Shown: piece after piece, positions 27,728 to 36,013 of the stretch
Layout: each line of letters opens with the position of its first letter
Position numbering within the stretch: position 1 is the stretch's first letter
Source: Lapidilactobacillus bayanensis
Lineage (GTDB): Bacteria > Bacillota > Bacilli > Lactobacillales > Lactobacillaceae
Assembly (NCBI RefSeq): GCF_003946695.1
Contig: NZ_RHOX01000010.1
Span: forward strand, 23,740 to 87,739
Direction: 5' to 3'
DNA: 64,000 nt
Notes under the pieces: model-generated
The model's input: only the letters and a program-made list of their open reading frames with translations
Database searches by the model: none
What the model was told of the DNA's origin: nothing
Program-made: the position numbers and the translations under genes

Positions 27728-28393
27728 TTAAGGCTTTAATAAGCGCCATTGTCCTTCTGAAATGACTGTGGTTTGGTGGTCAACGACTTGAATGGCCGTC
27801 TGTTCGTCAATAAGATAGCCAGGAATGCCGATGGACTTCACCCATTGTTGGGCGTTGGCAAGGTTGTTTTCTGGAAACAGGTGCCAGTGGGGGAAAATTC
27901 CAAAGTCGACTAAGCCTAATGTTGCATCTGCTGTATGTGTTGGCGCCTCCCAATTAACGAAAAATTGGCCAATTCGTGGAGCCAGTACCATGCTGCCGGC
28001 AGAGACACCAACCCAAACTTTATCTGTCAACTCAGGCAATAAATCTGCCAATCCAGATTGATGTAACCAATAATTGAGATAAATCGCGTCACCACCATCA
28101 ACGAGCAGCACATCAGCATCAGCAATCCACTGATGCCAGCGTTTCGTGGCAATTGTTGGTAGTGCGGTCAGCTCCAGAACGCCGACAGACTGCCAACCTA
28201 AGTCAACCATGGGGGCACTTGATTGACCGCTGATGAATCGCCAAACGCCATCTGGATTGACTTCCGGATGACCATACGCCGCTGTAGGAATACACAAAGC
28301 TTTTGCCTGCGAAATTGGTTTGCCTAACAATTCAATTAGTGCCTGTTTAATTGAGGCATTGCTGACACCACCAGAAGTGAGTAAATATTTCAT
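27728..28393 (-). CDS. Peptidase S51 family protein (dipeptidase E-like)
   Basis: Start taken at the ATG of MKYLLTSGG (28393) because the GGAGG ribosome site lies inside the four-codon extension. The 221-residue protein has the class I glutamine-amidotransferase-like fold. The nucleophile elbow is GVSAGSM, with DADVLLVDGGDAIYL upstream and a later HWHLFPENN segment supplying histidine. Family members cleave Asp-X dipeptides or cyanophycin-type peptides. It is cytoplasmic and monocistronic. Confidence 0.85.
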   Translation of the reverse strand: MKYLLTSGGVSNASIKQALIELLGKPISQAKALCIPTAAYGHPEVNPDGVWRFISGQSSAPMVDLGWQSVGVLELTALPTIATKRWHQWIADADVLLVDGGDAIYLNYWLHQSGLADLLPELTDKVWVGVSAGSMVLAPRIGQFFVNWEAPTHTADATLGLVDFGIFPHWHLFPENNLANAQQWVKSIGIPGYLIDEQTAIQVVDHQTTVISEGQWRLLKP

Positions 28394-28479
28394 AATATCC
28401 TCCATAGATTGATCTTAATCAGAAATGTTAAAAGAAGAATAGGACAGCAGTCTGACTAATGTGCTGTTCTTTTTTGTGT

Positions 28480-28505
28480 AAAAAAACGCTATCAAGTTGA
28501 TAGCG
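28480..28505 (-). terminator. Terminator of the MFS gene
   Basis: On the minus strand CGCTATCAA pairs with TTGATAGCG and is followed by TTTTTT. A second hairpin ending in TTCTTTTTT on the plus strand (about 28438-28475) lies next to it. Confidence 0.85.
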
Positions 28506-28611
28506 GCGACCGTGTTTCGATTGGCTAAATTAGAAGATGAAAGTAATTTTTGAAGCTTCTGAGCCGATGCTTATAGGATATCACGCGTATTTAGGAACGT
28601 AAATAAAATGA

Positions 28612-29943
28612 CTACTTAATTTTCTGCAGGAGGGAACTTTCCTTAGTACATTTATCGTCATCGTGTATTGAGTAAATCTGCGCATTTTTAAGATCCAGCT
28701 TTAATAGGTGAATGATAAAAGTTGCGACAATCATTATTGAAATACCACTCAGTGTGAATATTAAGATACTTGCCGTCTTTTTTGACCACATAGAAGATCC
28801 AAAGAATAAGCCATAAATAAAAGAACCAATTGGTGTGATGGCCAGACCAATAGTATTCAAAATACTGAAAACACGTCCTTGCATTGTTTGCGGAATCTCT
28901 AGCTGAAGCCACACGTTAAAGGGGATATTCATGGTGACAATAAAGAAACTTAACGTTGCAAGTGCAAGATCTAACAGTATAAGACGATGGATTCGTGATA
29001 ACTGGAGGATTGGTAATAAACCAATCAGACTGATAAATAATCCGATTATCAGAATATTTGAGTACATCGTTCCTAAAGGAGCTGTTTGTTTCCGCTTTCG
29101 GGTGCCAAGCCACCAGCCACCAATGATCATACCAATTCCATAGCATGATTCTGTGAACCCATATTGAATTTTACTGCTACCCATGACCGTTAGTGCCAAG
29201 ATAGGCAATCCAACTGTCAGAATTGCTGAGAAAAAATTAACTGCAGTTGCTAATAACGTAATTCCGAGTAAATACCGTTGCTGCTTGACGTATTTTACGC
29301 CAGCAAGAAACATTTTTGACCATTTCTGGGGCGTATTATTTTCATCGCTAACCGTGGCAATGATGAAGTTAAAGTCTAAATGCCAAGTAATTAGCAAGGT
29401 GGCAATTTCGGTGAACAATTCGAAAAGAATGAAGGCGTTAAATGATAAAGTACTATACAGGACGGCCCCAAGAACGGAAGAGACAATTCCTACGACTGAA
29501 TTTGCAGCTTGTGTATATGCGGCTAGCTTAGTTAAGTCAGTAGGTAATACAAGATTAACTTTCGCAGCTAATTGTGCAGTTGACGTGAACGAATCACTAA
29601 TTTTCAATAAAATAATCAATAAGATGCTAATTAACATGAGTTGGTTTTCAAAATGAAAAAGAGCATAAAAATAAAGAACCAAACTAATAATGGTGCCAAA
29701 TTGGCTAATGAAAATAACACGTTGATGTGGAAATTTATCAATGATCGGTCCAACAATCGGTAATAATAATAAATTAACGATTGGCCCAACGATTGAAGAT
29801 ATTGCAAAACTGTAGACAGATCCTGTTTTATCAAGTAACAGCAAACTTAAGCCGAATGCGAAAATATTACTTCCGAAAGAACCGAATAGATTGCTAATAA
29901 CGGACCATCTCAGTTGTCGATTTGACTTCTTCTCTTTTTCCAT
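28612..29943 (-). CDS. MFS transporter (DHA3-type, macrolide/drug efflux-like)
   Basis: A 443-residue protein with about twelve helices. It opens with a basic, charged N-terminus and LFGSFGSNIFAFGLSLLLLDKTGS, typical of the MefA/DHA3 exporter group, and has a PIVGPIIDKF loop after helix II. It is divergently transcribed from an Rgg-type regulator with a 229-bp shared promoter region, suggesting regulation by that protein. Substrate unknown. Confidence 0.86.
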   Translation of the reverse strand: MEKEKKSNRQLRWSVISNLFGSFGSNIFAFGLSLLLLDKTGSVYSFAISSIVGPIVNLLLLPIVGPIIDKFPHQRVIFISQFGTIISLVLYFYALFHFENQLMLISILLIILLKISDSFTSTAQLAAKVNLVLPTDLTKLAAYTQAANSVVGIVSSVLGAVLYSTLSFNAFILFELFTEIATLLITWHLDFNFIIATVSDENNTPQKWSKMFLAGVKYVKQQRYLLGITLLATAVNFFSAILTVGLPILALTVMGSSKIQYGFTESCYGIGMIIGGWWLGTRKRKQTAPLGTMYSNILIIGLFISLIGLLPILQLSRIHRLILLDLALATLSFFIVTMNIPFNVWLQLEIPQTMQGRVFSILNTIGLAITPIGSFIYGLFFGSSMWSKKTASILIFTLSGISIMIVATFIIHLLKLDLKNAQIYSIHDDDKCTKESSLLQKIK

Positions 29944-30134
29944 TAGCTCAGCTTCATGTTATCAAATATTATTTTTAGTGCTATCTCTGTGACAATAATT
30001 GTGGCACTTAATAAAAACTACGTTGGTGTAGCTATAAACTTTTATGGTCATAGTTCTTCATTCTTAACTAGCATAAATTTGGTTGAACGGGTATAAGTTA
30101 TAGCCTACACTATTAGTAGGACATGAATAGAAAC

Positions 30135-30150
30135 TTATCATATGTGATAA
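30135..30150. promoter_or_regulatory. Palindromic candidate operator between MFS and Rgg genes
   Basis: TTATCATATGTGATAA: six-base arms are exact reverse complements around TATG, located 23 bases before the rgg ATG. It is a plausible Rgg-type or autoregulatory site. Confidence 0.45.
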
Positions 30151-30172
30151 TTGGACAAGATGAGGTCGAAAA

Positions 30173-31036
30173 ATGCAGAAAAAACTTGGCGAGGTTTTCC
30201 GTGAACTGCGGATAAGTAAACAAATGAGTTTAAACGATGTTGCTGGTGAACAGTTCTCCGCATCTCAGCTATCCAAGTTTGAACGTGGTGATAGTGAGAT
30301 TACGGCAAGTAAACTTTTTTTAGCTTTGGATGCAATTGGTGTTGCACCAGAGGAGTTTAATTTAGTCGTTAGAGATTTTGAAAAGTCCGAATTCGATGAA
30401 TTATTGCTAGATTTAAGGAAATATTTTATTGAGCGGAATGCGCGAATGTTGAAAAAATTACTTATCAAAGAAAACGAACAAATAGATCTTAAATCAGAGG
30501 TCAAATTTCATCGTTTAAACAAGATATTAGTAAAAGCAGTTTTGTCGGATGTAGATGATGAAGTTAGTTTAAGCGAGTCTGAAAAGACTGAAATTTCTGA
30601 TTATTTGATTGGTGTTGCAGAGTGGGGACAGTACGAAATTTTATTATTCGGTAATATTTCCTATTTTATCGGGCTGGAACTTTCTACCATGCTGGCTACG
30701 GAATTGCTTCATCGTACAAATTATTACAGAAACATTCCGAAAAACAGACGGATTGTTGTGTCAACACTGATCAATATTTTCATTGCTTGTGTTGAGAACG
30801 ATCAATTGAATAAAGCTAGCTTTTTTAGGCAGCACATCGCGGACATAATTGAAGAAGAAACGGATCTTTATGAAAGGAATGTTTTTAGATTCGCGGAGGG
30901 TACATACTTCGTTAAATTAGGAGAAGCAGAAAAAGGAAGGCAGATGATGGTAGATTCAATTGAAATCTTTAGGATTTTAAAATGTCGGAATCTTGAGAAG
31001 AACTATCAGGCTTTTTATGATTCGATTTTTGAATAG
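30173..31036 (+). CDS. Rgg/GadR/MutR family transcriptional regulator
   Basis: This 287-residue protein has the length and layout of Rgg regulators. An XRE-type helix-turn-helix lies at residues 5-60 (GEVFRELRISKQMSLNDVAGEQFSASQLSKFERGDSEI), followed by an all-helical TPR-like peptide-binding domain to the end. Rgg proteins sense short hydrophobic peptides in streptococci or act without one. No convincing peptide gene is visible on either side. The divergent MFS exporter is the natural target. Confidence 0.87.
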   Translation: MQKKLGEVFRELRISKQMSLNDVAGEQFSASQLSKFERGDSEITASKLFLALDAIGVAPEEFNLVVRDFEKSEFDELLLDLRKYFIERNARMLKKLLIKENEQIDLKSEVKFHRLNKILVKAVLSDVDDEVSLSESEKTEISDYLIGVAEWGQYEILLFGNISYFIGLELSTMLATELLHRTNYYRNIPKNRRIVVSTLINIFIACVENDQLNKASFFRQHIADIIEEETDLYERNVFRFAEGTYFVKLGEAEKGRQMMVDSIEIFRILKCRNLEKNYQAFYDSIFE

Positions 31037-31062
31037 TGAATTATTATAAATGATAAAATTTC

Positions 31063-31106
31063 AAAAATCATTTTGTTTTGGAAGATAAGCAAAATGATTT
31101 TTTATT
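31063..31106 (+). terminator. Terminator of the Rgg gene
   Basis: AAAAATCATTTTG pairs with CAAAATGATTTTTT, followed by more T. Confidence 0.9.
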
Positions 31107-31290
31107 TTATGTCTTAACCACTTAGTTACTAGCTATTGACGTAATAGCGTAGTGTGTGACAATCTCTTTTTTAAAAACACTATTTATTTCTATAGATCGT
31201 GATGTGCGTGTCCGCGACAAGCCTTAGCTGTTTATTTGTTAATATAGTTAGTGGTTATCATTTCAAGATCTTAAGAATTATTGAGAGAAA

Positions 31291-31363
31291 ACAAAAAGGT
31301 CAGTAACTACGGCGTTATAACGCTACGTGGCTGCTGGCTAATGTTATTTTGATGGATGGTAAT
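31291..31363. repeat. Degenerate copy of the tRNA-Lys attachment region
   Basis: The segment aligns base for base, at roughly 70-75 percent, with the core of the island's att repeats (33831-33904 and 41902-41975). It follows the same order: ACAAAAA, CAG-AAC-ACGG-GTTnTAAC, CTGGCTAATG, GATGGATGGT. No tRNA is attached. It may mark the outer end of an older insertion at the same tRNA, or simply be a related terminator. The rest of 31107-31642 holds no gene. Confidence 0.5.
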
Positions 31364-31642
31364 GCTTAATTTCTATAAATGCTAAAAAGGCTTGAAGAAT
31401 AATAGTTACTGTTTCCGATTCTTTTCGAAATAGCATGACTCAATTCACAATACACGTTATTATTAATTATCATATTGAACTTTGTCGGAGAGAGTGACAG
31501 AATTTATGTGTAACAACCCTAAAGGAATTGTAAAGAGATCTTGGCAGTTTGAAGAAGTTCAGTAGCATAGCCGTGTATCTTACACTGGTTTTTTCAGAGA
31601 ATATACGTCTGTTTTTCATGAATCTTTTACTGGAGGAAGTTA

Positions 31643-32182
31643 ATGGAGACAATCATTATGAGCTTTCAGCCCCAAGTATTTCCTGCACTATGCAGCGGAA
31701 TTAAGGGCTTTGAATATCGTCCACGATTTCCAGAGAATCAGGTTATTGTCTATCTTTATTTGTCCGCGCCGATTAAAGCGATTGTCGGCAGAATGTTAGT
31801 TTCAGAACGACTTGAGCTAAGTCAATTGACGACACAACTGGCAGGCAATGAACAGGGGATAATTAGAATTCAACAACACGAAGCTGAAGGTGCGAGGTTC
31901 GCCATACCGATCGAAAAAATTGAAATATTCGCCGAAACTGTTAGCCTGATACAGGCTAAGGAAATAACTGGTCGTTTCTTTGCACCGCAATCCTACTGTT
32001 ATTTAAAGCAAACGAACCCATTATTTAAACTGCTCAAACTTCGCCCAATCCAGAAGGAAATCGTAATTGATCCGGTCGTACGCCAAAAGTATCTCGGCTA
32101 TTTTTGCGACGAAATTTATCAACTTCCGAATTTCACAGACAACACATCCGCATTATTAGGAACACATATTCTTAGCATTTAA
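31643..32182 (+). CDS. ASCH/PUA-like domain protein
   Basis: A 179-residue protein with a good GGAGG site before the ATG. The front matches the ASCH/PUA-like pattern of small RNA-binding-type proteins: MSFQPQVFPALCSGIKGFEYRP corresponds to the 'I..GiKkyEfR' block, and VIVYLYLSAPIKAIVGRM to the strand 'vyIYatsPvkkIvG'. The nucleic-acid role is inferred from the fold. It sits alone in a 2.4-kb segment bounded by att-like sequences, so it may be cargo of a decayed island. Confidence 0.65.
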   Translation: METIIMSFQPQVFPALCSGIKGFEYRPRFPENQVIVYLYLSAPIKAIVGRMLVSERLELSQLTTQLAGNEQGIIRIQQHEAEGARFAIPIEKIEIFAETVSLIQAKEITGRFFAPQSYCYLKQTNPLFKLLKLRPIQKEIVIDPVVRQKYLGYFCDEIYQLPNFTDNTSALLGTHILSI

Positions 32183-32497
32183 ACACGCTTGGTAACAAGT
32201 GCACTCCCTGACAATAGATTGTTGATAACAAAGGCACTGTTTATTTTACGGATGATGTGAGGAGTTCGCTATTATTAGACTGTTTGGCTAACGATTCATT
32301 TAGTATTGATATAAGCCCCCATCTTACCATCAACTGAAATACATTATACAAATATTTTAAGGCCATTTTAAATACTAAGATAAACCAACATTATTTAATA
32401 AGTGATGAAATCATCCTTCTTTTGTCTCTACGAACTAATTAGACAGACTATAAAGGAATAACATAAAACGAACTAGAACATTTTAGGAGACATCATT

Positions 32498-33379
32498 ATG
32501 AAAAAGTGGCTTACCGTAATAGTTTTACTTCTATCGATCATGACCTTGTCTGGTTGCAATAACGATAAAGATATAAAATCTAGCACAAGTAGCCGTGTTA
32601 GTTCTAAAAAGAAAATTGGTAAGTCACTTAAAATTGCACAACAGGATACCAACGCATTATTCGATAATGATAGTCATACAAAGCTACTAAGAGGGGCATC
32701 GTCATCTGATACAATTAAACTTGTTGAACAAGAAGTAAAAGAGCTTAAAGACTCAAAAGAAAAGAATAAATTACTGACTGATATTGAACATGCCAAGAAA
32801 CTGTGGGTGCCACTTGCAAAGGATGCTGAAAAGTTTGGTGCATATCAACCGTCTAAAAAAACTGATGAACAAAAGAAGTTAGAAGCCGAGGAAGCAGCAG
32901 CAAGTTCAAATAAAGCAACAACAGAAGCAGCGGTAAACTCAAGTAAAGCATCCTCTCAAGCTGCTTCCAAGTCAGCAATCAGTTTAAGAAAAGCACAATC
33001 AGACTATAAATCAGAGGTTATTGAAAACATACAAAGAATACATAAACGCATAGATGGCGTTGATGGAATAATTTTTGAAGCACTGAATTTATTTAGACGG
33101 CCGGGTACAGGTAAAAAGCCACTAAAAAAATCACTTGCTAAAATAAATTTAGCCATTGATGAGTGCAAAAACGCTCATATTACATCCAGTGAATTAGCTA
33201 ATGATAAAGTTCTCATCACTAATATTAATCGGTTTCTAGAGTTATCAATTTATGAATTAAAATCAACTAAACAATTTCTTGAAAATAGTCTTTATGGAAC
33301 TGACATCATCACAAACAGTATGACAGATGAACAAAATCATAATGAGCGATTAAAACTATATGAAACAATCTCTAAGTAG
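32498..33379 (+). CDS. Hypothetical lipoprotein
   Basis: A 293-residue secreted protein. The signal sequence ends in the lipobox MTLSGC, giving lipidated Cys20, followed by a Ser/Lys-rich linker. Residues 40-115 and 165-290 are helix-forming and charged. Between them is a low-complexity Ala/Ser/Glu stretch (AEEAAASSNKATTEAAVNSSKASSQAASKS, about 128-160), possibly a flexible or coiled-coil linker. No known domain is recognised. AGGAG precedes the ATG. The 32183-32497 gap before it shows no other gene. Confidence 0.65.
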   Translation: MKKWLTVIVLLLSIMTLSGCNNDKDIKSSTSSRVSSKKKIGKSLKIAQQDTNALFDNDSHTKLLRGASSSDTIKLVEQEVKELKDSKEKNKLLTDIEHAKKLWVPLAKDAEKFGAYQPSKKTDEQKKLEAEEAAASSNKATTEAAVNSSKASSQAASKSAISLRKAQSDYKSEVIENIQRIHKRIDGVDGIIFEALNLFRRPGTGKKPLKKSLAKINLAIDECKNAHITSSELANDKVLITNINRFLELSIYELKSTKQFLENSLYGTDIITNSMTDEQNHNERLKLYETISK

Positions 33380-33677
33380 AAACTATCAGTATGGCAATTG
33401 AATAAAACTTATTATCAATTATTTCAGAAAGTAGCAATAATAAAAAAGTGTTTTATAAACGAGATTGGGTTAAAGTTCATGATTGAAATAACCTCATTTT
33501 TTAACTAATTTAATAAATCTAGTAAAGTGTGTCACATCAGGCGCTAGTAATATCTCTCCAAAAGTGCGTAAATGAGGAGATATCTTGAAAGAATAACAAA
33601 TAGCTGCCCGTTATGTTGCTTTTAGGGAGATATGCTAAAACACATCATCCGCAGTAAATACTTGTTCAAACTTATAG

Positions 33678-33701
33678 TGCTAACTGACATGTCAGTTAGC
33701 A
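33678..33701. repeat. Perfect 24-bp palindrome
   Basis: TGCTAACTGACA followed directly by its exact reverse complement, then TAAAAAAGC. There is no loop, so it fits a protein operator or cruciform better than a terminator. It stands in an otherwise gene-free stretch (33380-33805) about 105 bp outside the left att repeat. Confidence 0.7.
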
Positions 33702-33805
33702 TAAAAAAGCTAAAAAAATACACTACCCAAAATTTGAGCAGTGATATTATATACTTCGACAGGCTTTAGTTCATTTAATAATATGTTTTCGTGATTACCA
33801 TTTCG

Positions 33806-33904
33806 TACTTTTCAATGACAATCAAGGCAACAAAAAAACCAGCAACCACGGTGTTTTAACACTGCGTGATCACTGGTTAATGTCATTTGATGGGTGGTCA
33901 GGGG
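33806..33904. repeat. Left attachment repeat of the integrated island (99 bp)
   Basis: Matches 41877-41975 at 97 of 99 positions (differences at about 33821 and 33859 only). It ends with TGGGTGGTCAGGGG, the 3' end of tRNA-Lys, and includes the tRNA's own terminator hairpin. Sequence identity stops abruptly at both ends. Confidence 0.93.
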
Positions 33905-33977
33905 TTTGAGTACACATATAGCATAACCGCCTATATACCAGCATTTACATGGCATTAGGTGATGCAATTTTAAACAG

Positions 33978-34029
33978 TGACGGTTACTTTGACGGTCATA
34001 TTCAAAAATTAAGCTATTTTGACGGGCGC
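33978..34029. repeat. Integrase arm-type repeats, left end
   Basis: Three TGACGG-containing decamers (33978-33987, 33990-33999 TGACGGTCAT, 34020-34029) lie just inside the left att repeat. They match the three at the right end (41841-41872). Confidence 0.7.
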
Positions 34030-34143
34030 GCATGTCACTATTCAAGTTAAACTGGATAGTGTTTTTGTTTGTTTTTTAAGTTGTTTTACATAAGTCATTA
34101 CTAGCATGATATACTTTTGATTGGCAACCTGCCCTCTAAGGGG

Positions 34144-34243
34144 GTGTTAACCTATGGATAAACTCGTTTCTTTAATTATCGCCCCGCTAGTAGTGGGAAT
34201 AGCAATCTCGCTATTCAATGATTGGTTAGATCATCGCCGATAA
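34144..34243 (+). CDS. Type I toxin, Fst/Ldr family (29 aa)
   Basis: ORF 34154-34243 encodes 29 residues beginning MDKLVSLIIAPLVVGIAISL and ending in a charged NDWLDHRR tail. This is the standard Fst plan: one membrane helix with a conserved IIAP, then W-L-D/K and basic residues. An extended -10 (TGATATACT, about 34111-34119) lies upstream, and a GGGGGTG site precedes the ATG. The product would damage the membrane unless translation is blocked by the antisense RNA encoded just downstream. In this island it probably acts as an addiction module. Confidence 0.88.
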
Positions 34244-34291
34244 TTAAAAGGTTGCCCTAACCACACACGCTTGTAGTCGCAACAAGTGTAT

Positions 34292-34399
34292 AAAAAAGGC
34301 CTAACCTACTCGCAATAGGTTGGGCTTTTGTGTTACCTATGGACTTTTCTCGTTTCTTTATCGCATACATAGTATAACACGGGGTAAAACTAACTTCAA
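34292..34399 (-). ncRNA. Antisense RNA (RNA II) of the Fst-type system
   Basis: A minus-strand promoter, TTGAAG (34394-34399) and TATACT (34371-34376) with 17-base spacing, would start an RNA at about 34364. It would stop at the bidirectional hairpin 34297-34329 (AGCCCAACCTA...TAGGTTAGGC, T-run), about 70 nt in all. The RNA covers two segments repeated directly at the toxin start: GTGTTACCTATGGA (34330-34343, copy at 34144-34158) and CTCGTTTCTTTA (34349-34360, copy at 34163-34174). This is the convergent DRa/DRb arrangement of Fst/par loci. Confidence 0.87.
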
Positions 34400-35310
34400 A
34401 ATATTCTAGCTTATTCGGCGATGAAACAATTTGGGCAACCCAAAAATCAATGTCTGAACTATGTGGTTATTACAAAAAGTGTAACAGCCACTCAACACGG
34501 TGCATCAGTCCTTAACGGTGTAATAATTGCGCCTTAAGCTTGTGTATGACGCGTTCCAGTACACATTAATATAATTATACTACTCGTAAAACGGGGCACT
34601 TATATCAATGCTGAGTGATCCGAATAACGCATTTTAGAAAGGTTTATCTAGTTGTAGCCCCCTAGGGTAAAAGTTTCAAAATACGACTTTTTTATAAGGT
34701 TACGGCTATGAGTGTGCTCCTCCGCTAGTCAAGTGTACGGGGGGTAACTTTGAATATATAACTACTAAAATGATGCTAACCTGCCGTGAAAGGTGTATTA
34801 GTCTTTAATCTTGATAGCAGGGCTAAATAAGACAAAATAGCTTGCTTAATACTATCTGTTTTATCGGCACACTTTAGCTAGCATATAGATCGAATTAAAT
34901 ATTACTCAAAAGCATCACACTGTATTAATGCTTGCTGTAATAACATTAAGTGTTCTTAATTAATTTTATTTTGGGAATTTTAAACAGAGAAAACCTCAGG
35001 CCGTTTAAAAAAATTTCTTACCCCCAGCCCCCTAATAACAACGGGGTATGGTATAACGCGATACATAACGGCTAGGGTGTGGCTAACTATTGCTGATCGT
35101 TTGCGTTACTACTGATTACTTGATCGCTTAGACAGTCGTTGAGTATTGCTCGTTTTATGGTTGTATCTGTTATTACTGTTATTGATATTAATAGTTGCTT
35201 GCATCGCTTTGTTAGTTGATTAAGTTAGCTTCGCTTTCAATGGTTTAGTTAGTTAGTTGGTTCAACTATTTACCTCACTATGATTAACTACATGTTATAT
35301 ACATCTATCT
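34400..35310. other. Non-coding left portion of the island with G/C-rich tracts
   Basis: No convincing gene on either strand. Two blocks stand out from the AT-rich surroundings. One, 34655-34748, runs from CCCCCTAGGG through a T-run to GTGCTCCTCCGC and CGGGGGG. The other, 34998-35047, has AAAAAAATTTCTTACCCCC, then GCCCCC, then CGGGG. Runs of C beside T/A tracts with opposing G runs resemble phage cos neighbourhoods. The assignment is tentative. Confidence 0.4.
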
Positions 35311-35382
35311 CTATATATACTTATCAAGCTTAGGGTAGTCTCTAAGCAATTTTTTAACGTGGTTATAAATAGCTTTGTCCAT
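35311..35382 (-). pseudogene. Truncated ArpU/RinA-like phage regulator remnant (23 aa)
   Basis: ATG at 35382 after a GGAG site opens a 23-residue frame MDKAIYNHVKKLLRDYPKLD... closed by TAG at 35311. The sequence resembles the N-terminus of phage late-gene activators of the ArpU/RinA group (K..LLRDYPKLD.YI), normally 120-150 residues long. Nothing matching continues after the stop in any frame that I can see. It follows the HTH gene by about 57 bases on the same strand. Confidence 0.45.
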
Positions 35383-35439
35383 TATCATCACTCCAATTTA
35401 AACTAAAACAGCCACGCTATTGAACGTGTGCTCTTTTAT

Positions 35440-35745
35440 TTATAGCGCGATGCTATCAACTTTATCAATTCGCTTTAACATTTCAATACTCTGTTTCCTA
35501 AGACTAGACAGTGCTTGTTTGCGTTCCGTTTCATTAGTGATGATAAAGTAACCATGCTTGCCATCACTTCGCAGGCCACCAATAGGGATATTGTAACGAT
35601 CAATTAATAGGGCGATGTCTTTATATACTGCTCTCTTATCAATTCCAATTACTTGGCTGATTTCATTAGCTGTTATTAGTCGTTCGTTACCGCGTGGCAA
35701 TAGATGTAATACTCTGTTTAATTCGTCGTTTGCTATTGTGTTCAT
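35440..35745 (-). CDS. Small HTH DNA-binding protein
   Basis: 101 residues. Residues 15-70 form a winged helix-turn-helix (RLITANEISQVIGIDKRAVYKDIALLIDRYNIPIGG), followed by a beta-wing GKHGYFIITNE and a helical tail. AAGGAG precedes the ATG. Located beyond the candidate origin, it may regulate late island genes. It is not recognised as a named family. Confidence 0.75.
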   Translation of the reverse strand: MNTIANDELNRVLHLLPRGNERLITANEISQVIGIDKRAVYKDIALLIDRYNIPIGGLRSDGKHGYFIITNETERKQALSSLRKQSIEMLKRIDKVDSIAL

Positions 35746-35815
35746 GTATAATTCAATCTCCTTCTTATAGGCTGTTAATTTTTGTTTGTCCTGTCTGTAT
35801 AAAAGTTTAAAAACA

Positions 35816-36000
35816 ACCCGTGTAAGTGTGTAACGTGCGTAAACGTTGATACATAAGGGTTTTTACCTGTGTAAGATTAAACCTACCTGTGTAGAAATAA
35901 ATGCTCTTACACTGGTCAACACAGGTGTTACACACGTAACTAAGTTCTGTAACCGTTGATACTATTGATATTACACACCTTACACAGGTTACACGGGTTA
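35816..36000. other. Candidate replication origin of the island (iterons)
   Basis: The 268-bp gap after the helicase gene contains many copies, in both orientations, of TTACACRGGT. Reverse copies lie at 35816-35825, 35865-35874 and 35885-35894. Forward copies lie at 35980-35989 and 35989-35998, with variants at about 35907, 35920 and 35971. GTAAMCGTTGATAC occurs twice exactly 110 bp apart (35839-35852, 35949-35962). Iterons directly 3' of the primase-helicase genes match the origin position in staphylococcal pathogenicity islands. Confidence 0.72.
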
Positions 36001-36013
36001 ATATATAAAGGTA

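Noticed and set aside
29183..29656. 157-aa plus-strand ORF inside the MFS gene
   Set aside because: Antisense shadow of a hydrophobic membrane-protein gene; no ribosome site.
33812..34045. 77-aa minus-strand ORF at the left island end
   Set aside because: It covers the att repeat and arm sites, lacks a ribosome site and has no recognisable protein features.
34421..34537. 38-aa ORF in the island after the Fst locus
   Set aside because: No ribosome binding site, no recognisable features, and it lies next to the antisense promoter.
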